Shown: positions 54,421 to 63,236 of the stretch, piece after piece
How the letters are laid out: every line of letters begins with the position of its first letter
How positions within the stretch are numbered: the first letter of the stretch is position 1
From: Aquimarina sp. MMG016
Lineage (GTDB): Bacteria; Bacteroidota; Bacteroidia; Flavobacteriales; Flavobacteriaceae
Direction of reading: 5' to 3'
DNA: 64,000 nt
Assembly: GCF_018100805.1 (NCBI RefSeq)
Contig: NZ_JAGJEA010000011.1
Coordinates: 1 to 64,000, forward strand
Translations under genes and position numbers: made by a program
The notes under the pieces: generated by a model
The model's database searches: none
The model's input: the letters and a program-made list of their open reading frames with translations, nothing else
What the model was told of the DNA's origin: nothing

Positions 54421-54741
54421 ATGTTTGAACTTAAAAATAAAGAAGGATCTAGTTACCATTTTACACTAAAAGCTAAAAACGGGCAAGTAATCTTGAGTAG
54501 TGAGGTATATAATAGTAAAGCTGCTGCTCAGAACGGAATCGCTTCTGTACAAAAAAACGCTTCTGAAGATGGTAGATATGAACGCAAAACTGCGAAAGAT
54601 GGTAGATTCTTTTTTAATTTAAAAGCTACTAATGGACAAGTTATCGGTAGTAGCCAAATGTATTCTTCTGAATCCGGAATGGAAAACGGAATCAATTCAG
54701 TAAAAGAAAATGCACCTGGCGCAGGTACTAAAGAAGTTTAA
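54421..54741 (+). CDS. DUF1508/YegP-family protein (two repeats)
   Basis: 106 residues made of two ~48-residue repeats: FELKNKEGSSYHFTLKAKNG with SSEVYNSKAAAQNGIASVQ, and GRFFFNLKATNGQVIGSSQMYSSE with GINSVKENA. This matches the YegP fold. Function unknown; cytoplasmic. Confidence 0.85.
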   Translation: MFELKNKEGSSYHFTLKAKNGQVILSSEVYNSKAAAQNGIASVQKNASEDGRYERKTAKDGRFFFNLKATNGQVIGSSQMYSSESGMENGINSVKENAPGAGTKEV

Positions 54742-54770
54742 TCTTTTAAGTGTTTAATGTATAAAATTGA

Positions 54771-54803
54771 ATAAAGCTGTTTAGAGTTTCTGAACAGCTT
54801 TAT
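54771..54803. terminator. Terminator overlapping ltaE 3' end
   Basis: ATAAAGCTGTT pairs perfectly with AACAGCTTTAT with an 11-nt loop; the right arm covers the last codons of the minus-strand gene. Confidence 0.6.
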
Positions 54804-55821
54804 TTATTTCAAAGGACTTCAACAATTTCAAGAAATGCTCATGCATTATTGGAGTATAATCAAGATGAGTGACAAATCTTAATTTCCCTTGTCCCATTCC
54901 ATAAAAATGCACATCTTTAGTTTCCATTTTTGAAATAAAATCTTCTTCATCACCATCAATAGTAAAAATAACGATATTAGTATCTATTGGCTCTACTTTT
55001 TTTACGAAAGATAAATTTTCTAATACTTCTCCAATTTCTTGAGCTCGTTTATGATCTTCGTCTAAACGTTCTATATGGTTTTCTATCGCATATAAACCAG
55101 CAGCAGCAAGGTACCCAACTTGTCTCATCCCTCCACCTAAAACTTTCCTAACACGCATCGCGTTATTCATGATTTCTGTATTACCTATCAATACTGATCC
55201 GATCGGAGCTCCCAAACCTTTGCTTAAGCAAACCGAAATTGTATCAAAAGCTTCTCCATATTGCAAAGGACTCTCTTTTTTTGCTACCAAAGCATTCCAT
55301 AATCGAGCACCATCTAAATGATACCCTAAATTATGATCATCACATACTTTTCTGATTTTTCTTATTTCTTCAAAATTATAACAAGCCCCACCTCCTTTAT
55401 TTGTTGTATTTTCGATACATACCAAACTTGTTAACGGACTATGATAAAAATCCGGTGGATTAATTGACTGCTCTACTTGTGAAGCTGTGATCATCCCTCT
55501 ATATCCTTTAATTAATTTACAAGAAACAGCACTATTAAAAGAAACCCCTCCTCCTTCATAATTATAAACATGGGCATATTCATCAGCTATCAGTTGCTCT
55601 CCAGGTTGTGTATGTAATTTTATAGCAGTCTGATTGGCCATACTCCCAGTAGGAAAGAATAAAGCTTTTTCTTTACCAAACATATTGGCTACTCTTTTTT
55701 CTAATTCATTTACCGTAGGATCCTCTTTATACACATCATCTCCAACTTCAGCATTCATCATAGCACTAAGCATACCAGAGGTAGGTTTAGTAACCGTATC
55801 ACTTCTTAAATCTATTCTCAT
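54781..55821 (-). CDS. ltaE: Low-specificity threonine aldolase family enzyme
   Basis: 346 residues, typical length. It starts IDLRSDTVTKPTSGMLSAM, the threonine aldolase signature. The PLP lysine is Lys201 in VCLSKGLGAPIGS, and YHLDGARLWNA supplies the Asp. The enzyme splits threonine to glycine and acetaldehyde. An active-site loop NEGDDVYKEDPT is present as GDDVYKEDPTV. All key residues are intact. Confidence 0.9.
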   Translation of the reverse strand: MRIDLRSDTVTKPTSGMLSAMMNAEVGDDVYKEDPTVNELEKRVANMFGKEKALFFPTGSMANQTAIKLHTQPGEQLIADEYAHVYNYEGGGVSFNSAVSCKLIKGYRGMITASQVEQSINPPDFYHSPLTSLVCIENTTNKGGGACYNFEEIRKIRKVCDDHNLGYHLDGARLWNALVAKKESPLQYGEAFDTISVCLSKGLGAPIGSVLIGNTEIMNNAMRVRKVLGGGMRQVGYLAAAGLYAIENHIERLDEDHKRAQEIGEVLENLSFVKKVEPIDTNIVIFTIDGDEEDFISKMETKDVHFYGMGQGKLRFVTHLDYTPIMHEHFLKLLKSFEINKAVQKL

Positions 55822-55850
55822 CTATCTTTTTATTTTGCTTACGCGAAAAT

Positions 55851-58274
55851 TCAATTCCTTTTATAAAATTCACATTGATAACTTCCTATTGGAGAACCAT
55901 CAGGAATTTTTGGTGAAGGTAATATTTTAAATTTCTCGGGTTTCTCTATGAAGTCATTAATTTGTTTTAAATAATAGCCTGTATACATTTTATCTACACC
56001 GTTGCTTTTATCATTTTTAAGCAATAAGCCTATATCTCTAATTTTCCCAAAAGCAATTGCATTCACCTGCGAATATGCTTGTTTGTTATTACCAAGACTC
56101 ATTATATGTTTTAAGACATTTGACTTCACCATATATTGAATCTCTTTATGATAATTATTTTGAGTTTTAGCTTTAAAAGTTACATCAATCAATTCATCAA
56201 GCGTTTCTGACAATCCTAACTGTTTTTCATCCAAACTCTTTTGTTTTACCAATCTAGAAGCTCTTTGAGGATGTAATAACAATGACAAACTCATATCGCT
56301 AGCTGTTGAAGCTACACTTAATGGATCAAACCCAACTCCAGTTTTTCCTTTAAAAGATTCTCTGGTTCTATTATACCCAAAAGCCCTTGGCGGAAAAAGC
56401 TCTAGTTTATCTTCAGGGATTACCAAAACTTCGGGGAATAAGGTTTTTAAGACTTGTTTTAATGCTTCTTTTTGTTGTCTTACATCAACAGTCTCCACAA
56501 TAGTTTGCTGATCTCCTTTTACCGAATAATTGTAATTTAATCCTCCGATTAGTTTTACCGCGGCTTCTGTTTGATACCTATGAAAGAAATATAATGGAAC
56601 AAAAACATCTTCTAAAATCGAATAAGGTTCATTACTTCTAATATTTTCAGCAGAGAAATTACGAATTCCCACTTCTCGAACTTTTAACACCTCTTCTAAT
56701 TCCTCGGCTGCATTTTTTCCATTATCCCAAAGATGTGCCAAAGCATGAGCCCCTCCCGGAGGTCTGGCATCACTATCAGAAATAAAACGTAAACCAGACT
56801 GATAGGCTTCATCTAAAATTTGGTTTAGCTTCTCTTGTTCTTCGAGGTCTTCATTGAATTCAGAATAACTGTAAGCTACGGTGACCTTATCCCATACCCC
56901 TATTTTGGTATCATAAGCATCGGATAAGTCAATTTCACCATCTCTAAGCGTAACTTTAGGATGAGGATAATCCATTACAGAAGCTCTACCATTAGTACTA
57001 GCTGCAAAATTATGAGCAAATCCAATAGTATGCCCTACTTCATGAGCTGATAATTGACGAATTCTAGCTAGAGCCATTTCTAACATAGGTTGATAATTAT
57101 CATCATTATTTTTAAAAGGTTGGTTCATTAATGCTTGAGCGATCAAAAAATCTTGACGAATACGCAAACTACCTAAACTCACATGTCCTTTTAAGATCTC
57201 ACCCGTCCTTGGATCCACTACACTCGCTCCATAACTCCAACCTCTTGTGGATCGATGCACCCATTGAATTACATTGTATCGCAAATCCATCGGATCAGCA
57301 TCAGATGGCAATATCTTTACCTGGAAGGCATCTTTAAAACCTATAGCCTCAAAAGCTTGATTCCACCATCTTGCACCATCTAATAAAGCTGATCTAACAG
57401 GTTCAGGAGTGCCTGGATCCAAATAATAAATGATTGGTTCTTTAGCTTCACTAATAGCTTGATCAGGATTTTCTTTTTCTAATCGATGTCTTATAATATA
57501 ACGTTTGGTAATTGACTCTTGTACGGGAGTAGCATAATCCATATAAGAAATAGATATAGCTCCACTTCTAGGATCAAACTCTCTCTTTTTGTAATTGTTA
57601 TCCGGTAACTCCACAAATGAATGATGCTGAACTACTGAAAGAAATTTAGCATCGGGAGCCACAGATCTAATATGTTCTCCTTTTGGAGCACCTTTATAGG
57701 TTAATAAAACTTCAAACTCAACATTCTTAGGGAAAGCTTTAGTTCTTTCTAAACTCAAAGCACTTTTAGACTTATCAATACTATAAGTCCCTTCTTTTTT
57801 AAATTTTAACCTAGATATAACCTCATGGGCATCCTGCATTAAGAAAGGAGTGAAATCAATAATATACTTACCAGAATTTTCTTGCTTTATGGGAAACCCA
57901 AACAAAACAGATTTAGCAAATGCTTGTTCTATACTTTTCTTTTCAAGTTCATTATTTGTTTCAGCCCGATATCGCTGATTTGGTTGAATAAGTAATAGTT
58001 TATTCCCACTCTTTTGGAATTTTACTACTACCCCATCTCCAATTTGACCTCTATCTAAACCGATATCATTGGACCCAAGACCGGTAGTTAATGAATGAAC
58101 ATACAGAAACTCTTCACCTATTTTATCAACCTCTAAATAAATTTCATCCTTCGATTCATTATAATAAAAATTAAAATATCCTTTGTAAGGTTTAAGATCT
58201 TTTTGTTTTTCTAAAAATTGAGCTGAAATTGAACTAGTTATAATTAAGAACAAATAAAAGAGATGTGGTTTCAT
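55851..58274 (-). CDS. Secreted zinc-dependent metalloprotease (DUF5117/DUF4953 type)
   Basis: 807 residues from the ATG at 58274 (a longer in-frame start at 58331 is rejected). Signal peptide (LFYLFLIITSSISA). N-terminal DUF5117-like region, then a metzincin-type site SAHEVGHTIGFAHNFAAS (HExxHxxGxxH), followed by ASVMDYPHP with the Met-turn. The C-terminal DUF4953-like part ends at PIGSYQCEFYKRN. It is widespread in Bacteroidota; the substrate is unknown. Confidence 0.85.
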   Translation of the reverse strand: MKPHLFYLFLIITSSISAQFLEKQKDLKPYKGYFNFYYNESKDEIYLEVDKIGEEFLYVHSLTTGLGSNDIGLDRGQIGDGVVVKFQKSGNKLLLIQPNQRYRAETNNELEKKSIEQAFAKSVLFGFPIKQENSGKYIIDFTPFLMQDAHEVISRLKFKKEGTYSIDKSKSALSLERTKAFPKNVEFEVLLTYKGAPKGEHIRSVAPDAKFLSVVQHHSFVELPDNNYKKREFDPRSGAISISYMDYATPVQESITKRYIIRHRLEKENPDQAISEAKEPIIYYLDPGTPEPVRSALLDGARWWNQAFEAIGFKDAFQVKILPSDADPMDLRYNVIQWVHRSTRGWSYGASVVDPRTGEILKGHVSLGSLRIRQDFLIAQALMNQPFKNNDDNYQPMLEMALARIRQLSAHEVGHTIGFAHNFAASTNGRASVMDYPHPKVTLRDGEIDLSDAYDTKIGVWDKVTVAYSYSEFNEDLEEQEKLNQILDEAYQSGLRFISDSDARPPGGAHALAHLWDNGKNAAEELEEVLKVREVGIRNFSAENIRSNEPYSILEDVFVPLYFFHRYQTEAAVKLIGGLNYNYSVKGDQQTIVETVDVRQQKEALKQVLKTLFPEVLVIPEDKLELFPPRAFGYNRTRESFKGKTGVGFDPLSVASTASDMSLSLLLHPQRASRLVKQKSLDEKQLGLSETLDELIDVTFKAKTQNNYHKEIQYMVKSNVLKHIMSLGNNKQAYSQVNAIAFGKIRDIGLLLKNDKSNGVDKMYTGYYLKQINDFIEKPEKFKILPSPKIPDGSPIGSYQCEFYKRN

Positions 58275-58360
58275 GAACGATGGTTTGTATAGAGATATTT
58301 GCAAAAGTTTTAAAGCTATAAAATAATCCAAAAATTGTTTCTTACTGAACTGTTAAATCC

Positions 58361-58368
58361 TATTTTTG
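58361..58368 (+). promoter_or_regulatory. -7 box of prfB promoter
   Basis: TATTTTTG (TAnnTTTG) with a TTG at 58335-58337 upstream and the ATG 19 bp downstream. Confidence 0.4.
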
Positions 58369-58386
58369 CTATAAATTAAAACTACT

Positions 58387-59485
58387 ATGATTAACACAGA
58401 ATCTATATTAGATCTGAGAAAGCGCCTGGTTGCGTTAAGGAGGTATCTTTGACATTGATGCCAAACTAATTGAAATAGCCAACGAAGAAGAAAAAACTTT
58501 TGCTCCTAATTTTTGGGATAACGCCCAAGAAGCCGAAAAAATAATGCGGGCTCTTAATGCAGAAAAAAAATGGGTTTCGGATTATGAAAAAGGAGAAACT
58601 CTGGTTGATGATCTAGAAGTATTATATGAATTCTACAAAGAAGGAGATACTACGGAAACTGAAGTTAATGAAAGACACACCGAAGCATTAGAGCAGATCG
58701 AAGAGCTTGAATTTAAAAACATGCTCAGTGACGAAGGAGATAGCATGAGTGCTGTATTACAAATTACTGCTGGTGCTGGTGGTACCGAAAGTTGTGATTG
58801 GGCCAGTATGCTAATGCGAATGTACTTAATGTGGGCTGAAAAACAAGGCTTTAAGATTAGAGAATTAAATTATCAAGGAGGAGATGTTGCCGGAATAAAA
58901 ACTGTAACTCTAGAAATTGAAGGAGATTATGCTTTTGGATGGCTTAAAGGAGAAAATGGTGTACATCGCCTAGTCCGAATCTCGCCATTTGATAGTAATG
59001 CAAAACGACATACCTCTTTTGCTTCAATTTATGTCTATCCTCTTGCCGATGATAGTATTGAGATCGATATCAACCCTGCAGATTATGAAATTATAACATC
59101 TCGATCTAGCGGAGCTGGAGGGCAAAATGTGAATAAAGTTGAAACTAAAGTACAACTTACACACTTCCCTACCGGAATTCAGATCTCATGTTCCGATACC
59201 AGGTCACAACAAGAAAACAGGTTAAAAGCATTGCAGATGCTAAAATCACAGTTATTCGAGATTGAACTTCAAAAACAAAGAGCGCAACGAGATGAAATAG
59301 AGGCTTCTAAAATGAAAATTGAGTGGGGTTCTCAGATTCGTAATTATGTAATGCACCCTTATAAACTGGTAAAAGATGTCAGAACTGCAGAGGAAACTGG
59401 TAATGTAGATGCAGTTATGGATGGAAATATTGATGCTTTCCTAAAGGCCTATCTCATGATGATGGGGCAAAAAAATGAAGACTAA
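58387..59485 (+). CDS. prfB: Peptide chain release factor 2, programmed +1 frameshift
   Basis: The first 21 codons (58387-58449) end at an in-frame TGA (58450-58452); reading continues in the +1 frame from GAC at 58451 to 59485, giving 365 residues. The shift site is the classic CTT-TGA-C, and an SD-like AGGAGG lies just before it (58438-58443). The release-factor GGQ motif is in [17 protein letters not shown]2 recognises UGA/UAA, and the shift makes its own level control synthesis. The frameshift is intended, not a defect. Length is normal for RF2. Confidence 0.97.
58438..58453 (+). promoter_or_regulatory. prfB recoding signal
   Basis: AGGAGGTATCTTTGAC: SD-like element, slippery CTT, UGA stop and following C, as in the E. 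coli autoregulatory site. High RF2 causes termination at the UGA, low RF2 favours the +1 shift. Confidence 0.95.
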
Positions 59486-59497
59486 AAAACAATTACA

Positions 59498-59839
59498 ATG
59501 GTTAAAATATATCACAATCCAAGATGTAGCAAATCCAGACAGGCTCTTTCTATTCTAGAAGAGCAAAATCAAGATATACATATTATTAAATATTTGGAAA
59601 ACGTTCCTACTGAACAAGAATTATCTGAACTCATTAGTCTTTTAAACATTTCTCCAATTGAACTTGTGAGAAAAAATGAAGCTATTTGGAAAGAAAAATA
59701 TAAAAGTAAAGAGCTTTCAGATCAAGACTTGATAAAAGCTATGGTTGAAAACCCTAAATTGATAGAGAGACCTATTATCGTTAAAAACAAAAAAGCAGTT
59801 ATTGGAAGACCTCCAGAGAAAGTTATAACAATATTATAA
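59498..59839 (+). CDS. ArsC/Spx-family glutaredoxin-type arsenate reductase-like protein
   Basis: 113 residues. The active Cys10 is in IYHNPRCSKSRQAL, typical of glutaredoxin-linked ArsC (also YffB/Spx type). The middle has LIELVRKNEAIWKEK and LIERPIIVKNKKAVIGRPPE, where the Arg and Pro fit the anion-binding set. Arsenate reduction is the family function but not proven here; no ars operon is adjacent. It starts 12 bp after prfB, so it may be cotranscribed. Confidence 0.85.
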   Translation: MVKIYHNPRCSKSRQALSILEEQNQDIHIIKYLENVPTEQELSELISLLNISPIELVRKNEAIWKEKYKSKELSDQDLIKAMVENPKLIERPIIVKNKKAVIGRPPEKVITIL

Positions 59840-59890
59840 AAGAGAAAAACCCTTTATTTTATAGCATAAAATAAAGGGTTTTTCTCTTTT
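59838..59890. terminator. Long perfect terminator hairpin
   Basis: A 25-bp perfect inverted repeat (59838-59862 and 59866-59890) with a 3-nt loop AGC. The arms begin AAAAGAGAAAAACCC and end GGGTTTTTCTCTTTT. It separates convergent genes and serves both strands. Confidence 0.9.
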
Positions 59891-59909
59891 ATCTAAATCT
59901 TTAAACCTT

Positions 59910-62309
59910 TTAGAGTAAGCATCTATCTATTTGTCCTTCCGGAACACATTCACAAAATGGAAGGTCTGGGCAAGGTACAAAGCCAGGATCACAAACACAT
60001 TGTACTCTAACAGTTCTAACTTTTTCCTGAGCAGCATTACCAGCATTATCAGAGACATTATACCTAACAGTATAAACTCCTGCTATATTTGTATTAACAT
60101 TAGACGTGGTTTGAATTCGAGAAGTAATATTTCCATCTCTATTATCAGTTGCTGTTGCTCCTGCATCCACGTAATTAGTTCCAACTTCTATCGTTACATT
60201 CGTGAAACCTTGAATTGTAATAACTGGTGGAGTAGTATCTGGAGGATTAGTCACCGTAATCCTTACCGTAGCCGTATCTTCTCCTCCTCGGCCATCCCTA
60301 ACAGTCATTGTCACATCGTATGTCCCTGCACTATTAAAGGTAAAGCTTCTATTATTTGGAAAACCGCCAGTATTATTACCGTTACCAAAATTCCAAGTTG
60401 AATTCTGTATCGCATCATCAGGGTCAGTAGATCCAGAATTATTAAATGAAACCGTCAACGGAGCTGGTCCAGAGGTTGTATTTGTTGTAATTCTAGCTAC
60501 AGGCGGAGCATTTACGATAACAGTCCTTGTAGCTGTAGCTGTATTATTTGCAGCATCTCTAGCAGTATATGTAATAATATATGAGCCAGCAACACTGGTA
60601 TTTACTGTTCCGGAAGGAGTTGCAGTTACTGTACCATCTACATCATCTAATGCGGTTGCTCCTAATTCAGTATAGGTTCCTCCTAACTGTATTATTTGAG
60701 GGTTTTGAGCCGGACTATTCAAGGTTATTACAGGTGCAGTTGAGTCTGGGTTTATAGACTCTATTTGCACAGTTGCAGTTCCTACTCCACCTAAATTATC
60801 TGTTACAGTTAAAATAGCAGTATAATTACCCGCAGCGTACTCATGAGTTGTAGCTAAAGGAAATACACCAGATGTGCCTTCTCCATCCCCAAAATCCCAA
60901 GAAGACGATACAATACTACCATCACTATCAGTTGATCCAGAATTATTAAAAGATGTAGACAAAGGCGCTAATCCAGATAGTGGACTTGCACTAATCACAG
61001 CTACCGGAGGTGCATTAACAATTACCGTTCTAGTAATTGAGGCTGTATTTTGTGCAGCGTCTGTTGCGGTATACGTGATAGTATACTCCCCAGGAACATT
61101 AACATCCACATTATTAGACGCTATAACCTCAACTACACTGTCTCTATCATCTGTAGCGGTAGCTCCAGGATCAACAAGAGCATTCCCTTGCTGCACAATA
61201 AGGGGATTTTTATCCTCATCAACCAATACAATTACAGGAGCAGTAACATCTGGATCCTGAATCACGAAATTAATCATTGCTGTTCTAACAACAGGTGTCT
61301 GATTTGCATTAGAAACAGTAAAAACAAGCTCATGAGTTGCTGCTACCGTTCCTGTATACTGTCCTGTGATTTCATCAAGTACAAAAGGAATTTCTTGTCC
61401 TGGTTGATAAGATGTTCCGTTATATAATAAACTTCCTTCACTAGATGTTGTATAGGTCATGGTATACGTCGAAGAGCCTGCCGTTTCTTCAATACTAAAA
61501 CCAAGACTATTTGGGACCCCTGTAATAGGAGGAGCACTTGTTCTAAAGACACTAAATTCAAAATCAGGAGTATCTGTTACTTGTAAAGTAACTGTAGCCT
61601 CTCTAATTATACCAAAAGTTTTACTTTCAGTTGTAAATAAGATTTGAACTCTTCCTAAAGTAAGTCCTTCAAATTGCCAAACAAAATTTCCAGCAGGTGT
61701 ATCTACTAATGTATCCGGAGCAGCATCCTCGCCATTAATCAATACTTTAGCTGTACCAGTATTCTCATCAGCAACGACAAACGAATACCTCGTCTCATAA
61801 GTATCTGGGCTTACCTGTGTAGTATTTTGAGTTAGCTCTTTTACTTCTCCAATATAAGCAGAACCTTCCTGAGGTTCAATTTGGTAAGTAAATGCAGTAT
61901 CTTGAACATTATAAGTTAATTCTATTTGTTCTTCTCTTTGTTGAATATTCCTTATCGTGATTAAAACTTTATGGGTTCCTACTGTAGTCCCTGTATAACT
62001 CACAGAAATAGAACCACTAGGGAAATCTATGAATTCATCTTCCGGAATTTCTTCAGAATTAATGGTATATGAACCTGTTCCTTCTATAACTTCGTATTTG
62101 AACATATAGTCACCAGCCTGAATACCATCAATACCGGTAATGTTAAACTGAATATCATCAGATGTATTAACAAAAGTCTGAATAGCACCAGTTTTACTTA
62201 CTTCAACCTTAAAAAACACTAAAAGATCTTCAGTTATTTCTTTAGTACAAGCGATTGCTAACAAAAGAAAAACTAACATCCCAGAAATATATTTGTAACT
62301 CTTTTTCAT
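59910..62309 (-). CDS. Surface lipoprotein with repeated Ig-like/PKD domains
   Basis: 799 residues. Lipobox MLVFLLLAIAC. The N-terminal ~370 residues hold four TraQ/DUF3872-like beta modules (each ending AxVTLQVTDTP or similar). Then come three DUF5011 Ig-like modules (VEVIASNNVDVNVPGEYTIT, TVTATPSGTVNTSVAGSYII, ITSRIQTTSNVNTNIAGVY), alternating with two PKD domains (GLAPLSTSFNNSGSTDSDGS and GPAPLTVSFNNSGSTDPDDA). The end is Cys-rich (CVCDPGFVPCPDLPFCEC). It is an adhesin or matrix-type protein exposed at the surface, paired with the barrel gene upstream. Confidence 0.85.
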   Translation of the reverse strand: MKKSYKYISGMLVFLLLAIACTKEITEDLLVFFKVEVSKTGAIQTFVNTSDDIQFNITGIDGIQAGDYMFKYEVIEGTGSYTINSEEIPEDEFIDFPSGSISVSYTGTTVGTHKVLITIRNIQQREEQIELTYNVQDTAFTYQIEPQEGSAYIGEVKELTQNTTQVSPDTYETRYSFVVADENTGTAKVLINGEDAAPDTLVDTPAGNFVWQFEGLTLGRVQILFTTESKTFGIIREATVTLQVTDTPDFEFSVFRTSAPPITGVPNSLGFSIEETAGSSTYTMTYTTSSEGSLLYNGTSYQPGQEIPFVLDEITGQYTGTVAATHELVFTVSNANQTPVVRTAMINFVIQDPDVTAPVIVLVDEDKNPLIVQQGNALVDPGATATDDRDSVVEVIASNNVDVNVPGEYTITYTATDAAQNTASITRTVIVNAPPVAVISASPLSGLAPLSTSFNNSGSTDSDGSIVSSSWDFGDGEGTSGVFPLATTHEYAAGNYTAILTVTDNLGGVGTATVQIESINPDSTAPVITLNSPAQNPQIIQLGGTYTELGATALDDVDGTVTATPSGTVNTSVAGSYIITYTARDAANNTATATRTVIVNAPPVARITTNTTSGPAPLTVSFNNSGSTDPDDAIQNSTWNFGNGNNTGGFPNNRSFTFNSAGTYDVTMTVRDGRGGEDTATVRITVTNPPDTTPPVITIQGFTNVTIEVGTNYVDAGATATDNRDGNITSRIQTTSNVNTNIAGVYTVRYNVSDNAGNAAQEKVRTVRVQCVCDPGFVPCPDLPFCECVPEGQIDRCLL

Positions 62310-62323
62310 AGTTCTAAAATTTT

Positions 62324-62875
62324 TTAGAATAATATTAATTTTCCACCAACGCCAATATATGGGCTAAATTCTCCGATATCACTATTGACATGGTACATTT
62401 CATTAATCTTTATGTTTATGGTAAACGTCGGAATAATAAAAATATCTGCATCTATTCCTGCATAAGCACCATAGACAAACTTACTATCAATAAGTAATAA
62501 TTGACCATTATCAAGTTTGTCATCTCCGTTATTTATAACTTCATATCCTAAAGTAGCGCCCGCACCAAGTGATAAAGCAAATTTTCTACTGTTATTTCTT
62601 ATAACATCAAAGAAAAAACCAGGATTAAATGCATACAAGTTTACAGGAACATCAACATCCTGAACTTCTAAATTAGAAAAGCTGGCTTGTACATTAAACT
62701 GAAGAAAATCAAAATCATTAACCTTATAATCTAATGTAGCCACAACACCAAATCCGTCTTGAACTATTCCCCCAGTCAATGATAAATCTGTTTTATGACT
62801 TTGTGCATTCAATGAGTGTGTAAAAACTGAAATAATAAAAACTAATAAAAGCTTATTAATCAACTGTATTTTCAT
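62324..62875 (-). CDS. Outer-membrane beta-barrel protein, small
   Basis: 183 residues from the ATG at 62875 (a TTG at 62881 is in frame). Signal peptide (LLLVFIISVFTHSLNAQ). Alternating strands with aromatic ends (FDFLQFNVQASF, FFFDVIRNNSRKFALSLGAGATLGYEV, VYGAYAGIDADIFIIPTFTINIKI) fit an 8-stranded barrel. It lies 14 bp upstream of the Ig-like lipoprotein on the same strand, so the two are probably cotranscribed and may act together. Confidence 0.75.
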   Translation of the reverse strand: MKIQLINKLLLVFIISVFTHSLNAQSHKTDLSLTGGIVQDGFGVVATLDYKVNDFDFLQFNVQASFSNLEVQDVDVPVNLYAFNPGFFFDVIRNNSRKFALSLGAGATLGYEVINNGDDKLDNGQLLLIDSKFVYGAYAGIDADIFIIPTFTINIKINEMYHVNSDIGEFSPYIGVGGKLILF

Positions 62876-63236
62876 AAACAATTATTTGACGATTAGTATG
62901 TTAATTTTTTAAAAACAAAGTGCAAATGTAAATACTCGAAACGTAATGACAACAAGAATTATTGTGTTTTTTTTATGTGGAAAAACCGTAAAGAAATTTT
63001 ATGTTTTAAAATTACATTAACAAAAACCTCAACATTTCATTTAAAGCACTGTAAGACAATACCTTATAAATTAACAAGAATTTTCATACTAAAAAAATCA
63101 AAAAAAAGATTTTTTCGATTAAACCATATATCAATTAGTTAGTGCAAAAATTGTATTAAATCATATTTAACAGACAATTAACCTCATCGTTATATGTACT
63201 TCGATACTTTTGGTCAAAAAGCTATACTTGCTAAGC
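62876..63236. other. Gene-free divergent intergenic region
   Basis: About 360 bp of AT-rich DNA between two divergently read genes. A weak hairpin AAAAAATC/GATTTTTT (63092-63115) is the only structure; I see no gene. It should carry the promoters of both neighbours; CTATACTTG (63222-63230) is near the -7 consensus but close to the start codon. Confidence 0.5.

Noticed and set aside
58450-58452. In-frame TGA near the start of prfB as evidence of a pseudogene
   Set aside because: The surrounding AGGAGG, CTT-TGA-C and the continuing frame match the programmed frameshift of RF2.
60874-61427. Plus-strand open frames opposite the Ig/PKD lipoprotein
   Set aside because: They are shadows in the other strand of a repetitive Thr/Ser/Val-rich gene; the minus-strand gene has a lipobox and recognisable domains.
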